The notes beneath the pieces are model-generated. The model was not told the origin of the DNA. It worked only from the letters and a program-made list of their open reading frames with translations, and made no database searches. The position numbers and the translations under genes were made by a program. From a virus, in the IMG/VR virus record IMGVR_UViG_3300015261_000166, positions 1-36,894 of that record: a DNA stretch of 36,894 nucleotides; one strand, given 5' to 3'. How positions within the stretch are numbered: the stretch's first letter is position 1; each line of letters begins with the position of its first letter. Positions 1 through 7,591 of the stretch are shown in pieces.

Positions 1-711
1 ATGCTTTACAAATTTCTCGGCGATAGTGCCGAGCATGATAGAGATTTTGAGACATTAAAATGTGAAAATTTTTTTGCTTCTTCTTATGAAAGCCTGAATG
101 ATCCATGGGACGCTCCAAGAAATTTTATAGACCATGATTCCATAAAATATCTACCGACTTCACTCTCTCGTAAATTAGCTAGTGAAATCCTTGAAAAAAT
201 TGATGGTTTTGGAGTTTACTGCCTGAGCACTGAAAACACATCCCCATTAATGTGGGCACACTATGCAAGCAATTGGCGCGGACTGTGTATTGAATATGCC
301 TACGACAAAAAAGAATTTTTTGAAGAGCTGCGAAAAACTTATCCGCAAGATATATTTATCGCGGCACTACCAATGAAATATCCAGCCACAACCACACATA
401 TTAATGCGATTGATCTCGTAAAAATAAACCCTCTTGTTGCAGCAACGCACTTATTTGGACAAAAAAAAATAGACTGGGGGTATGAAAAAGAGTTCCGTCT
501 CATTTTCAATAAATCTGGCTTGCTTCATATGCCGCCCTCAATGATATCTAAGGTGTATCTTGGACACGCAATGGAACCGAAACAAAAAAATAAATATCTA
601 ACATTATTTTCAGGTAAAGGGATACCTGTTTTCGAGGCACGCCCAAGTATAACTAGCAATAATAGTACTGTAAGTTTAAATTTCAAACTTATTGATTCCG
701 CGATTCCATAA
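1..711 (+). CDS. DUF2971 family protein
   Basis: 236 residues. The N-terminal lYkF start, the FFASSYESLNDPWDA segment (residues about 24-38) and the LMWAHYASNWRGLCIEY segment (about 83-99) are hallmark blocks of the DUF2971 family, and the length is normal. The family has no settled biochemical role; members are frequent in accessory and defence-rich regions of bacterial genomes. Codon use is AT-rich (many AAA and TTT codons) and unlike the GC-rich phage genes starting at 2.5 kb, which indicates horizontal acquisition. The ATG is the first base of the window, so its ribosome binding site cannot be seen; a longer upstream start cannot be excluded, but the family usually begins at this motif. 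Confidence 0.8.
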   Translation: MLYKFLGDSAEHDRDFETLKCENFFASSYESLNDPWDAPRNFIDHDSIKYLPTSLSRKLASEILEKIDGFGVYCLSTENTSPLMWAHYASNWRGLCIEYAYDKKEFFEELRKTYPQDIFIAALPMKYPATTTHINAIDLVKINPLVAATHLFGQKKIDWGYEKEFRLIFNKSGLLHMPPSMISKVYLGHAMEPKQKNKYLTLFSGKGIPVFEARPSITSNNSTVSLNFKLIDSAIP

Positions 712-784
712 GTAATTCCTTTTCAGGGGGCGTAGGGGCACTATTGCTACGAAGATGGGCGGAGATTGACACTCCCCCCCCCCC

Positions 785-970
785 GCTTTCCCCCGAAACA
801 CCCAAGAAAATCATTCATAATATAACAAGCACTTCCAAAAAAAATTCTTTTTAAGGGGGGGAGGGGGCCCTTTTTCTCCAAAAAGGGGGGAAATTTACCC
901 CCCCCCCCCCCCCCCTGCTTTCCCCTGAAACACCCAAGAAAATCATTGATAATATGACAGGCACTTCCAA
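785..970. repeat. Two 54-bp direct repeats behind poly-C runs
   Basis: Copies at 785-838 and 917-970 agree at 50 of 54 positions and both start GCTTTCCCC and end GCACTTCCAA. Each is preceded by a C homopolymer (10 C at 775-784; 18 C at 898-915). The spacer between them holds runs of G (855-861 and 884-890). No coding sequence is visible between 712 and 1036, so this stretch is this repeat pair plus homopolymers. The runs are long enough that their exact length is doubtful in any assembly. No copy was seen near the right end of the phage, so this is not an obvious attachment-site pair. Confidence 0.75.
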
Positions 971-1036
971 GATCAGAACCGTAAAAAAATTATCAAACGC
1001 CTAGCCCACTTGGCACCCAAGCACCAAGTCTCGCGT

Positions 1037-1675
1037 TCATTTTTTCCCACGCGACGGAAGCGGATCAGCTACAGCTACGAGGCGTTCTGCTGGATACTGC
1101 TGGAACAAATCTTCTTCGGTGACAAGCGAACCATCGAGCCAGCCGTGATACTGGTCCGGGTCGAGGATCATCACCATCCGTTTTTCATCATCCGGCTTGT
1201 GGAAACGCTGCATGAGCGGATGTCCGTCGGCGTTTATCGTCAGCATCGAGAACGACAACAGCAAATCTTGCGGCCGGAATTCCCATATTCCGGCGATGGC
1301 GGCCGGTATCCCATCGGCGCGCTCGATGCGCCAGCGAACAGGCTTTCCAGTCTCATAGCAAGGTTCAAAGAAATTATCCGCCGGAATAAGGCAGAACTGT
1401 TTGCGCTTCCAGGCATTGCGGAAGGATGGCTTCTGCGCCACGGTTTCGGTGCGAGCGTTATAGGTCTGGCGCGCCAGCTTCATATCGGCCCAATGCGGCA
1501 CCATCCCGAAACATGCCGGCGCGACTTCCAGCTCACCGGGCACGTCGTGCGAGGCCCGAATAATCGGCGCCATGTAGCCGGGCCAAGCTTCAGGCGGCAA
1601 ATCAAATTGAGGGGAACGGACAGCGAAATGCTGTTCGATTTGATCGCTACGGCTGGGGGTATAGTCGGCGCACAT
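1037..1675 (-). CDS. yedK: SOS response-associated peptidase (HMCES/YedK family)
   Basis: 212 residues. The family forms a protective thiazolidine crosslink between its N-terminal cysteine and abasic sites in single-stranded DNA. The start is set by this chemistry: the ATG at 1675 gives M-C-A-D-Y, so Cys2 is exposed after methionine removal. Further conserved residues are visible: the Asn in YNARTETV, the Glu in IPADNFFEP, and the His in MQRFHKP, where the usual His-x-Arg-Met-Pro block is shortened. It lies 10 bp behind the small gene ending at 1686, so both are probably one transcript read from the LexA box at 2043-2062. It could be a host gene or phage cargo; its place between the left flank and the cos-like site does not decide this. 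Confidence 0.9.
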   Translation of the reverse strand: MCADYTPSRSDQIEQHFAVRSPQFDLPPEAWPGYMAPIIRASHDVPGELEVAPACFGMVPHWADMKLARQTYNARTETVAQKPSFRNAWKRKQFCLIPADNFFEPCYETGKPVRWRIERADGIPAAIAGIWEFRPQDLLLSFSMLTINADGHPLMQRFHKPDDEKRMVMILDPDQYHGWLDGSLVTEEDLFQQYPAERLVAVADPLPSRGKK

Positions 1676-1685
1676 GCAAATTATT

Positions 1686-2024
1686 CTACCTGCCTTCCGG
1701 CATTGGCGGCGGCTCCGTCCCAACAAAACACAGCCAGGACTGCGCATAGTCGCAAAATTGCATATCTTTTTTGCTGCGCTCAAACCCTGACAACACCATG
1801 CGCCCATCCCGATACCAGAGCAAATTCACGTCGAACAGTGTGTCAACGTAGTTTCCGCTCTCTCCGTACGTGAAGCGCGCCAGCTTTACCAGACGATGCA
1901 AGCCCTGGTCTGTCGTTTCAACGACTTCCAGCTTGCCGGGCCGTGCCGAGTTGTAGCGATCATGCAGCCGGCGCTTGGGCACCTCCACCCCAGCAAGGCG
2001 CATCTTTAACATTTTAACAATCAT
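1686..2024 (-). CDS. Small conserved-looking protein in SOS operon with yedK
   Basis: 112 residues, not recognised. The start at 2024 is chosen because AGGTG stands at the right distance upstream; two more Met codons follow within eight residues. The sequence is basic at the N-terminus (MIVKMLKMRLAGV, then VPKRR) and later shows aromatic-rich segments (LLWYRDGRMVLSGFER, CDYAQSWLCFVG), suggesting a compact beta-rich domain. No signal peptide or membrane segment is seen. It begins 18 bp after the LexA box and is followed after 10 bp by the YedK-like gene, so joint SOS induction is likely. A role in damage repair or tolerance is inference from this pairing only. Confidence 0.75.
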   Translation of the reverse strand: MIVKMLKMRLAGVEVPKRRLHDRYNSARPGKLEVVETTDQGLHRLVKLARFTYGESGNYVDTLFDVNLLWYRDGRMVLSGFERSKKDMQFCDYAQSWLCFVGTEPPPMPEGR

Positions 2025-2042
2025 CTTTACACCTGAATAAAA

Positions 2043-2062
2043 TACTGTATATACATACAGTA
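2043..2062 (-). promoter_or_regulatory. LexA (SOS) box
   Basis: CTGTATATACATACAG (2045-2060) fits the LexA consensus CTGT-N8-ACAG exactly, with matching TA/TA flanks. It lies 18 bp upstream of the start at 2024, close enough to cover a promoter. This makes the 112-residue gene and the YedK-like gene an SOS-controlled operon. Confidence 0.85.
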
Positions 2063-2344
2063 TATCAAGAGTTCTTGAGGCCGCAATACCCGGCGATGAC
2101 GCGAGGGCGTGAAGATGAATAATGCTCACAACAGGGATACCAGTACCTGGGCCAGAAGCGCGCCAGGACGCGGCGCAGCGCGAAAACAACACCGTTCCCA
2201 CCTCGCAATACCACCCGCACGAAAAACCGCTCAAAGTGCGTCAAAATGCGTCAAATCGCATGCCCCCTCTTCCCCCCGCCGCGCCAGTCCTCATGCGCCT
2301 TCGGCCATGGCGCAAATTTGAGTCAAAAGAGCCCTATATAGCGG

Positions 2345-2370
2345 GCAGGTGTGGAGGGGGGACAACTGCG
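2345..2370. other. Putative cos site (phage cohesive end)
   Basis: The stretch around 2347-2374 (AGGTGTGGAGGGGGGACAAC followed by TGCGCGC) resembles the P2 cos region, where a G-rich cohesive end is followed by CACTGCGCGC; this comparison is from memory. It lies left of the end of the portal arm, where P2 has cos. The rest of 2063-2430 has no convincing gene. Exact nick positions cannot be read from sequence alone. Confidence 0.5.
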
Positions 2371-2431
2371 CGCGCCGGGCCGAAACTGACCTTTTTCTTG
2401 TTTCTGGTGCAACATCAATCGTCGGGACGTG

Positions 2432-2454
2432 AAAAAGCCGCCTCGTGGGCGGCT
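2432..2454 (-). terminator. Rho-independent terminator of the portal/terminase arm
   Basis: An AAGCCGCC / GGCGGCTT stem with a 5-nt loop is followed by a T tract on the minus strand (AAAAA at 2432-2436 on the plus strand). It stands 75 bp after the stop of the last leftward gene (2529), as expected for the end of the P-Q transcript. Confidence 0.8.
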
Positions 2455-2528
2455 TGTGCGGCGGCTGGGGCGCTCTGGCGCGGCTGGGCTGTCGCGGCCC
2501 GGCCCCGCCGGCTATCGCGGCGTGGCGG

Positions 2529-2744
2529 TCATCCTGGGCGGCCGGCGCGGATCATCGCCGCCTGCTCCTTATCGTAGTCGTCGCGGCAATCCACATCGCA
2601 GAACAGCAGCGCGGGCGCCAGCGGCTCGTCGCAGTAGTGGCAGCAGCCATGCGGCGCCAAGGCGGGCCGGCGCCGCACGGCGGCCAGCCCACGCGCCACC
2701 TCGGCAAAGATGATCTTGTCCGTGTTGTCGATGTGATCGCTCAT
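2529..2744 (-). CDS. Small zinc-ribbon protein downstream of portal
   Basis: 71 residues with two closely spaced cysteine pairs, CHYC (about residues 35-38) and FCDVDC (48-53), followed by RDDYDKEQAA. This is a treble-clef/zinc-ribbon pattern similar to DksA/TraR or DUF2116-type small zinc proteins. The ATG overlaps the portal stop (ATGA), so it is translationally coupled to gpQ and is the last gene of the leftward packaging operon. A similarly placed small zinc protein occurs in other P2-like prophages of betaproteobacteria as far as I recall. Its role is not known; nucleic-acid binding is inference from the metal-site pattern. Confidence 0.75.
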   Translation of the reverse strand: MSDHIDNTDKIIFAEVARGLAAVRRRPALAPHGCCHYCDEPLAPALLFCDVDCRDDYDKEQAAMIRAGRPG

Positions 2745-3802
2745 GCCGCGCCCTCCCCGCCTGTGGCCAGGTCATACGGGGCGAAGCGCACCACTTCCAC
2801 GCCGGCCCATTCGTTGATCGCTTCGAACTGCGCCTGCAGCGGCACCAGCTCGTTGCGCGCGAAGACACGCGCGGCCGGCTCCACGGCGCCGAAGCCGCCG
2901 GCATTGTTCGGCAGGATGCCCATCAGCTGGGGCGGCACGCGGTGCGCGGCCAGCTGGTCGTCGCGCGTGACGCTCTTGATGTTGAAAAACTCGTCTTTCG
3001 CGGCCACGTCCGACACCGGCAGAATCTGGATGCCGTCCTTCTTGCCGTTCGGCGCGTACATGAACAGGTTGCGGAAGTTGCCCGGCCCCTTGCTGTCGCG
3101 CATAGCCTGGCGCAGGTTGTCCACGTCCTGGGTGTTGGCGGCGGCGTCCGTCATGTAGAAGACGAAGCCCGCATGCGAGCCGTTCTTGTAATACTTGCGG
3201 CGGAACAAGGTGGCCGCCTCGTTGAGCCAGGCCGACTGCAGCGCGCTCAGGTACTGCGGCACGCCGTACAGCTCCTGATTCACGTCCGGCTCCATCAGGT
3301 GGAACACGCGGCCCTTGTCGAATTCATGCACGGCCTGGTAGCCATTCACAAAGAAATACGTGTCCAAATCGACGCCGCGCCGCATGTACTTGGCCAGGGC
3401 ATGCTGGTACGCCAGCGCCTTGCCGCTGCGGCTGGGCCGGTCTTCCAGGTAGGCATTGCCGAACGTCAGGAAGTCCAGGGCCATGCGTTTGAAGGCGTCG
3501 CGCGACAGGTACTTGCTGGGAATCAGGGTGGACGCCAGCACGTTGGCTTTGAAGTGGATCGCGCTGCTGTGGTGCACGCCGGCGTTGAAGGACTTAGCCA
3601 GGCCGGCCAGATTAACGGGCGGTTCATACCAATGGCCGTTCTTCCAGCATTCGAAGCAATCGAGAATATCGGCGTGCTCGAGCACGGGCGTGGGGTCGCC
3701 GAAGGAAAACGCCTCGATGCCGGCCGTGGCCGTGGCCGTGGCCGCTGGTGGTGCGCTCTCGGCCTGGCGGCCGCGCGCGCGCAAGTGTCGTGCTTTGCTC
3801 AA
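2741..3802 (-). CDS. Q: Portal protein (P2 gpQ family)
   Basis: 353 residues, close to P2 gpQ (344). It forms the dodecameric portal ring at one capsid vertex through which DNA enters. The start is taken as TTG at 3802: it overlaps the terminase stop (TTGA), has GGAG 9 nt upstream, and gives the L/M-S-K-A-R-x-x-R-A-R beginning typical of the family. The longer open frame upstream of it has no support. Conserved portal blocks include YLEDRPSRSGK, VFHLMEPDVNQELYGVPQYL, RRKYYKNGSHAGF and VPPQLMGI. It is co-transcribed with terminase gpP and diverges from the capsid operon. Confidence 0.93.
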   Translation of the reverse strand: MSKARHLRARGRQAESAPPAATATATAGIEAFSFGDPTPVLEHADILDCFECWKNGHWYEPPVNLAGLAKSFNAGVHHSSAIHFKANVLASTLIPSKYLSRDAFKRMALDFLTFGNAYLEDRPSRSGKALAYQHALAKYMRRGVDLDTYFFVNGYQAVHEFDKGRVFHLMEPDVNQELYGVPQYLSALQSAWLNEAATLFRRKYYKNGSHAGFVFYMTDAAANTQDVDNLRQAMRDSKGPGNFRNLFMYAPNGKKDGIQILPVSDVAAKDEFFNIKSVTRDDQLAAHRVPPQLMGILPNNAGGFGAVEPAARVFARNELVPLQAQFEAINEWAGVEVVRFAPYDLATGGEGAA

Positions 3803-5598
3803 GAATAAATCTCCATGAAAGAGTGGTGGTTGTCGGTGGTACCTTCGAAGGGCTCGTGATCGAGGGCGTGCATGCAGGCCCACGCCAAATCAGCGTGGCC
3901 GGTTTCATCGCTGCGACCGGCGACATAGGTGACGTGCCGGCCGCTGGGGGTGAGGGTCTTGTGGATGGCCATGAAGGACTGCGCGATGTCGGTCCAGCCG
4001 GCGTCAAACTCCAGCCGACCCTTGCTGATGATGTTTTTGGCCTTCAAGACCATGCGGGTTTTGACTTCGGGCGAGTAATTCAGCGCCGTGACGGCCGGGA
4101 AAAAGCCGCGTACGATGGGAAACACGCCGATGCCCATGCCGGTCGTGTCGATGCCGATGTACTCGACGTTGTAGCGCTGCGTCATCTGGCGGATGGCTTC
4201 CGCGTGGTCCTCGAAGCTCTGCCCGCGCCACTGGTGGCGCTCAAGAATGCGGAACTTGCCGCCGGCCGTCATGGGCGGGGCCAGCACCACGCAGCCGGCG
4301 CTGTCGCCGTTCAAGGCCGGGTCGTAGCCGATCCATACGGGCCGGTTGCCGAACGGGCGCAGGCCCAGCAAGGGCTTGTAGTCGTCCCACTCCACCCAGG
4401 AATCGACCATGCAGCGCTGCAGCTCGGCCAGCGGGAAGACCGAGGCGGAGTCGTCAATAAAGTTGCACATCAACAAATTGTCGAACTGGTCCGGGCTGTA
4501 TTCGAAGTTGCGCAGCTCGTCGATGTCGAACAGGTTGCAGCCGCCGCGCTCGGCGTCGAGGATGGTGACGATCTGGCGCCAGATCTTGTCCTCGCCCGTG
4601 AAGCCCGACGACAGGCGGGCATGGCTCACGTCGATGTTCACTTGGTCGGCCTTGGCGCGGCGCTTGTTGAACAGCTCGCCCGTCCAGAACGGATAGGCCT
4701 GGTGCGTGGTCGAGGATGGCGTGGAAAAATAGGTCTTGCGCCATTTCTTGTGAATGGCCATGCCCGAGGCCACCTTGTTGAGTTCCTGGAAATTCTGCGT
4801 CCAAAAGAATTCATCGAAGTAGAAATTACCGTGATAGCCCTGCGCCGTGCGCGCATTGGTGCCCAGGAAGTACAGATGGGCGCCGTTCGGCAGCACGATG
4901 GGGTCGCCCGTCAGCTCGATGCCGGCCGCCTCGCGCGCGAATTGCACGATGTATTGCTTGAAGACGTGCGCCTGGCTTTTTGACGCGGACAGGAAGATCT
5001 GATTGCGCCCGGTCTTCATCGCATCGGCCAGCGCCTCGCGCGCGAAGTACCAGGTGGCGCCGATCTGGCGGGACTTGAGGATAGCGCGCGTGCGCTGGTC
5101 GCCATTGCGATACCAGACCTTCTGATAGTCGAACAGCGAATCCTGGAAGGCGTCGAGCAGCTGGATTTTCTGTTCTTCGCTGAAATCGTTGCGGGTCGGC
5201 TTCTTCTTCGGGCCGGCGTTGCGGTTCGCCAGCTTGGGGTTGAGATCGACCTCGTTGCCGCCCGGTTGCTCATAGCGGCGCACGCGCGCCATCTGCACGA
5301 TGGTGCGGGCCAGCAGGTCGATTTCCTTGTAATCGCTGCCGCTCTTGACCTCTTTTTCGATCAGTTTCACCAGGCGCAGCTCGGCCGACGCTTCGACGTG
5401 CTCGATGGCCTGCGCCTTGTCCCACTCGTCGCGCGCCTTCCAGCTATTGATCGTGCTGCGCTTTATCCCTAAGTGTCGGGCGATGGACGAAATGCGCCAG
5501 CCCTTCCAGTACAGAGCGCGCGCAGCACGGCGCGGCTCGGATTCGGGCACGGCCAGTTCGGCGATTATTTCTTCGGGTTTTTTTTCAATGACTAGCAT
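3799..5598 (-). CDS. P: Terminase large (ATPase/nuclease) subunit, P2 gpP family
   Basis: 599 residues against 590 in P2. It cuts cos and drives DNA into the prohead with gpM. An N-terminal helix-turn-helix (about residues 31-59, WRISSIARHLGIKRSTINSW) is followed by the ATPase Walker A-like block SRQIGAT (about 176-182), Walker B YFDEFF (about 260-265), and a C-terminal RNase H-like nuclease beginning WIGYDPALNGDSAG. The start at 5598 (MLVIEKKPEE) gives the family length; the open frame upstream to 5703 is low-complexity and unlike the family. It has only a weak ribosome site (GGCGG). It overlaps portal by 4 nt. Confidence 0.94.
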   Translation of the reverse strand: MLVIEKKPEEIIAELAVPESEPRRAARALYWKGWRISSIARHLGIKRSTINSWKARDEWDKAQAIEHVEASAELRLVKLIEKEVKSGSDYKEIDLLARTIVQMARVRRYEQPGGNEVDLNPKLANRNAGPKKKPTRNDFSEEQKIQLLDAFQDSLFDYQKVWYRNGDQRTRAILKSRQIGATWYFAREALADAMKTGRNQIFLSASKSQAHVFKQYIVQFAREAAGIELTGDPIVLPNGAHLYFLGTNARTAQGYHGNFYFDEFFWTQNFQELNKVASGMAIHKKWRKTYFSTPSSTTHQAYPFWTGELFNKRRAKADQVNIDVSHARLSSGFTGEDKIWRQIVTILDAERGGCNLFDIDELRNFEYSPDQFDNLLMCNFIDDSASVFPLAELQRCMVDSWVEWDDYKPLLGLRPFGNRPVWIGYDPALNGDSAGCVVLAPPMTAGGKFRILERHQWRGQSFEDHAEAIRQMTQRYNVEYIGIDTTGMGIGVFPIVRGFFPAVTALNYSPEVKTRMVLKAKNIISKGRLEFDAGWTDIAQSFMAIHKTLTPSGRHVTYVAGRSDETGHADLAWACMHALDHEPFEGTTDNHHSFMEIYS

Positions 5599-5735
5599 GC
5601 CGCCAGCGTAGGCCGCGCGCGCGCGGAGCGGGGGAAGGCAAAAGTCGCTATAGCCCATAGCAACCCGCCCCGCATTGAATCGCAGCGCCAAGACGTTGAC
5701 CATGGCGTTATCCGATCAACCGAGACCCCATCACC
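5599..5735. promoter_or_regulatory. Divergent late promoter region between P and O
   Basis: This 137-bp gap separates the leftward P-Q operon from the rightward O-N-M-L operon and must contain start points for both. In P2 these are Ogr-activated late promoters. I did not find a clear TGT-N12-ACA Ogr box here, so this phage's Ogr-like protein may use a different site. The call rests on position only. Confidence 0.45.
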
Positions 5736-6524
5736 ATGGCTAAATCCCAATTCTTCCGCGTCGCCACCGAAGGCGCCACCACGGACGGCCGCAACATCGA
5801 CCGCGCCACCATCGAGCAGCTTGCCGCCATCTACAACCCGAAAACCTACGGCGCGCGCATCTGGCTCGAGCACATCCGGGGCATCCTGCCCGACAGCCAG
5901 TTCAAGGCCTACGGCGACGTGATCGCGGTGAAAGCCGAGGAAGTGGACACGGACAGCGGCAAGCGCCTGGCCCTGTTCGCGCAGATCGAACCGACGCCGG
6001 AACTGGTCGCCATCAACAAGGCGAAACAGAAGCTGTACACCAGCCTGGAAATTCAGCCTAACTTTGCCGATACGGCGCAGCCCTATCTGGTCGGCCTGGG
6101 CATCACCGACAGCCCCGCCAGCCTGGGCACCGAGGCGCTGAAATTCTCCGCCAGCCGCAAGCAACAAAGCGCCAACCTGTTCACGTCCGCCGTTGAGGTG
6201 ACGCTGGAATTTGACGAGCCGCAAGGCACCAAGCTGGCCGATGCCGTGAAAAACCTGCTGTCGCGCTTTTCGAACAAATCCGGCACCGACGCGGCGCAGT
6301 TCGCCGACATCAGCGAAGCCGTGGAGGCGCTGGCCGGCCACGTCGTCACCGCCAACGACAACTATGCGGGCGCCATGGTCCGCCTGGAGAAAGCCGAAAC
6401 GGCCTTGAAGGCCACGCAGGACGAGCTGGCCGCCTTCAAGGCGCAAATGGACGAGGCGCCCGGCAACGGCCCGCGCCGCCCGGCCGCCACCGGCAACGAC
6501 GGCGCCGTGCAGACCGAGTTTTAA
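5736..6524 (+). CDS. O: Capsid scaffolding protein / prohead protease (P2 gpO family)
   Basis: 262 residues (P2 gpO: 284). The N-terminal half is a serine protease that trims capsid and scaffold; the C-terminal half is a helical scaffold. Candidate catalytic residues by family position are Asp17 (TTDGR), His46 (WLEHIRG) and Ser103 (KLYTSLEI). The C-terminal half contains long heptad-like helices (about residues 190-250, with MVRLEKAETALKATQDEL). It is the first gene of the rightward head operon and ends 47 bp before the capsid gene. The ribosome site upstream is poor. Confidence 0.93.
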   Translation: MAKSQFFRVATEGATTDGRNIDRATIEQLAAIYNPKTYGARIWLEHIRGILPDSQFKAYGDVIAVKAEEVDTDSGKRLALFAQIEPTPELVAINKAKQKLYTSLEIQPNFADTAQPYLVGLGITDSPASLGTEALKFSASRKQQSANLFTSAVEVTLEFDEPQGTKLADAVKNLLSRFSNKSGTDAAQFADISEAVEALAGHVVTANDNYAGAMVRLEKAETALKATQDELAAFKAQMDEAPGNGPRRPAATGNDGAVQTEF

Positions 6525-6571
6525 GCACCCTCGCCATCCACCTACCCCATTCAACAACGGAGCACTGATTT

Positions 6572-7591
6572 ATGAAAAAGCAAACGCGCCAGGTCTTTGG
6601 CCAATACGAAACCCGCCTGGGCCAACTGAACGACACGGACAACGTGGCCAAGACGTTCAGCGTCACGCCCAGCGTGCAGCAAAAGCTGGAAACGAAGATG
6701 CAGGAATCGAGCGAATTCCTGTCGAAAGTGAACATCATCGGCGTGACCGAGCAGGAAGGCGAAAAGCTGGGCCTGGGCGTATCCGGCCCGATTGCCGGCC
6801 GCACCAACACCAAGGACAAGGAACGCAAGACGCGCGACCTGTCCACCCTGGACGGCACCAAGTACCGCTGCGAGCAAACCAACTTCGATACGCATTTGAA
6901 CTATGCCAAGCTCGACGCCTGGGCCAAGTTCCCCGATTTTCAATCGCGCGTGGCCAATGCCATCCTGACGCGCCAGGCGCTCGACCGCATCGTCATCGGT
7001 TTTAACGGCGTCAAGGCCATGGCCGACACCGATCTGGACGCCAATCCGCTGCTGCAGGACGTGAATAAAGGCTGGCTGCAGCACCTGCGCGAGCTGGCGC
7101 CCGAGCGCGTGCTGGGCCTGGTGGCCAACGGCATGCCGGGCAAGGTCATCATCGGCGACGTGGACGGCGCCGACTATGCCAATCTGGACGCGGCCGTCAC
7201 GGATGCCGTCAACCTGCTGGACCCGTGGTATCAGGAAGACACCAACCTGGTGGCCATCGTCGGGCGCAAGCTGTTGAACGACAAGTATTTCCCGCTGGTC
7301 AACACCAAGCAGGCGCCCACGGAAACCCTGGCGGCGGACATCATCATCAGCCAGAAACGCATCGGCGGCTTGCCGGCCGCACGCGTGCCCTTCTTCCCGG
7401 ACAACGCCATCCTGATTACGCGCTTCGACAATCTGTCGATCTACTTCCAGGAAGGCGCGCGCCGCCGCCGCGTCGAGGACGTGCCCAAGCGCGACCGCAT
7501 CGAAAACTACGAGTCGTCCAACGACGCCTACGTGATCGAAGACCTGGGCCTGGCCGCGCTGGTGGAAAACATCGAGCTGAAAGACAAGTGA
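6572..7591 (+). CDS. N: Major capsid protein (P2 gpN family)
   Basis: 339 residues (P2 gpN: 357). It is the HK97-fold shell protein of the icosahedral head. Recognised by the N-terminal KQTRQVFGQYETRLGQLN block, the LDAWAKFPDFQSRVANAILTRQALDRIVIGFNG stretch, and the C-terminal YFQEGARRRRVEDVPKRDRIENYES block, all typical of P2-type capsids. GGAG stands 12 bases upstream of the ATG. The stop overlaps the start of the small terminase gene (TGATG). The N-terminus is expected to be processed by gpO. Confidence 0.95.
   Translation: MKKQTRQVFGQYETRLGQLNDTDNVAKTFSVTPSVQQKLETKMQESSEFLSKVNIIGVTEQEGEKLGLGVSGPIAGRTNTKDKERKTRDLSTLDGTKYRCEQTNFDTHLNYAKLDAWAKFPDFQSRVANAILTRQALDRIVIGFNGVKAMADTDLDANPLLQDVNKGWLQHLRELAPERVLGLVANGMPGKVIIGDVDGADYANLDAAVTDAVNLLDPWYQEDTNLVAIVGRKLLNDKYFPLVNTKQAPTETLAADIIISQKRIGGLPAARVPFFPDNAILITRFDNLSIYFQEGARRRRVEDVPKRDRIENYESSNDAYVIEDLGLAALVENIELKDK

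Noticed and set aside
785-970. 54-bp repeats as attachment sites
   Set aside because: Both copies lie within 190 bp on the left flank and no copy was seen next to the integrase.
2134-2150. GATACCAGTA shared with the region downstream of int as an attachment site
   Set aside because: The right-hand copy (35938-35950) is in inverted orientation and only 10 bp long, so it cannot be attL/attR of one recombination event.
2109-2713. Overlapping rightward open frames in the cos region
   Set aside because: Low-complexity Arg/Ala/Pro translations, no ribosome sites, and they overlap the terminator and the leftward zinc-ribbon gene; they are GC-rich shadow frames.
3748-4983. Long rightward open frame of 411 codons antisense to terminase
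   Set aside because: It is the antisense of the clearly conserved gpP gene; the translation is Val/Ala/Gly/Asp-rich without family features.
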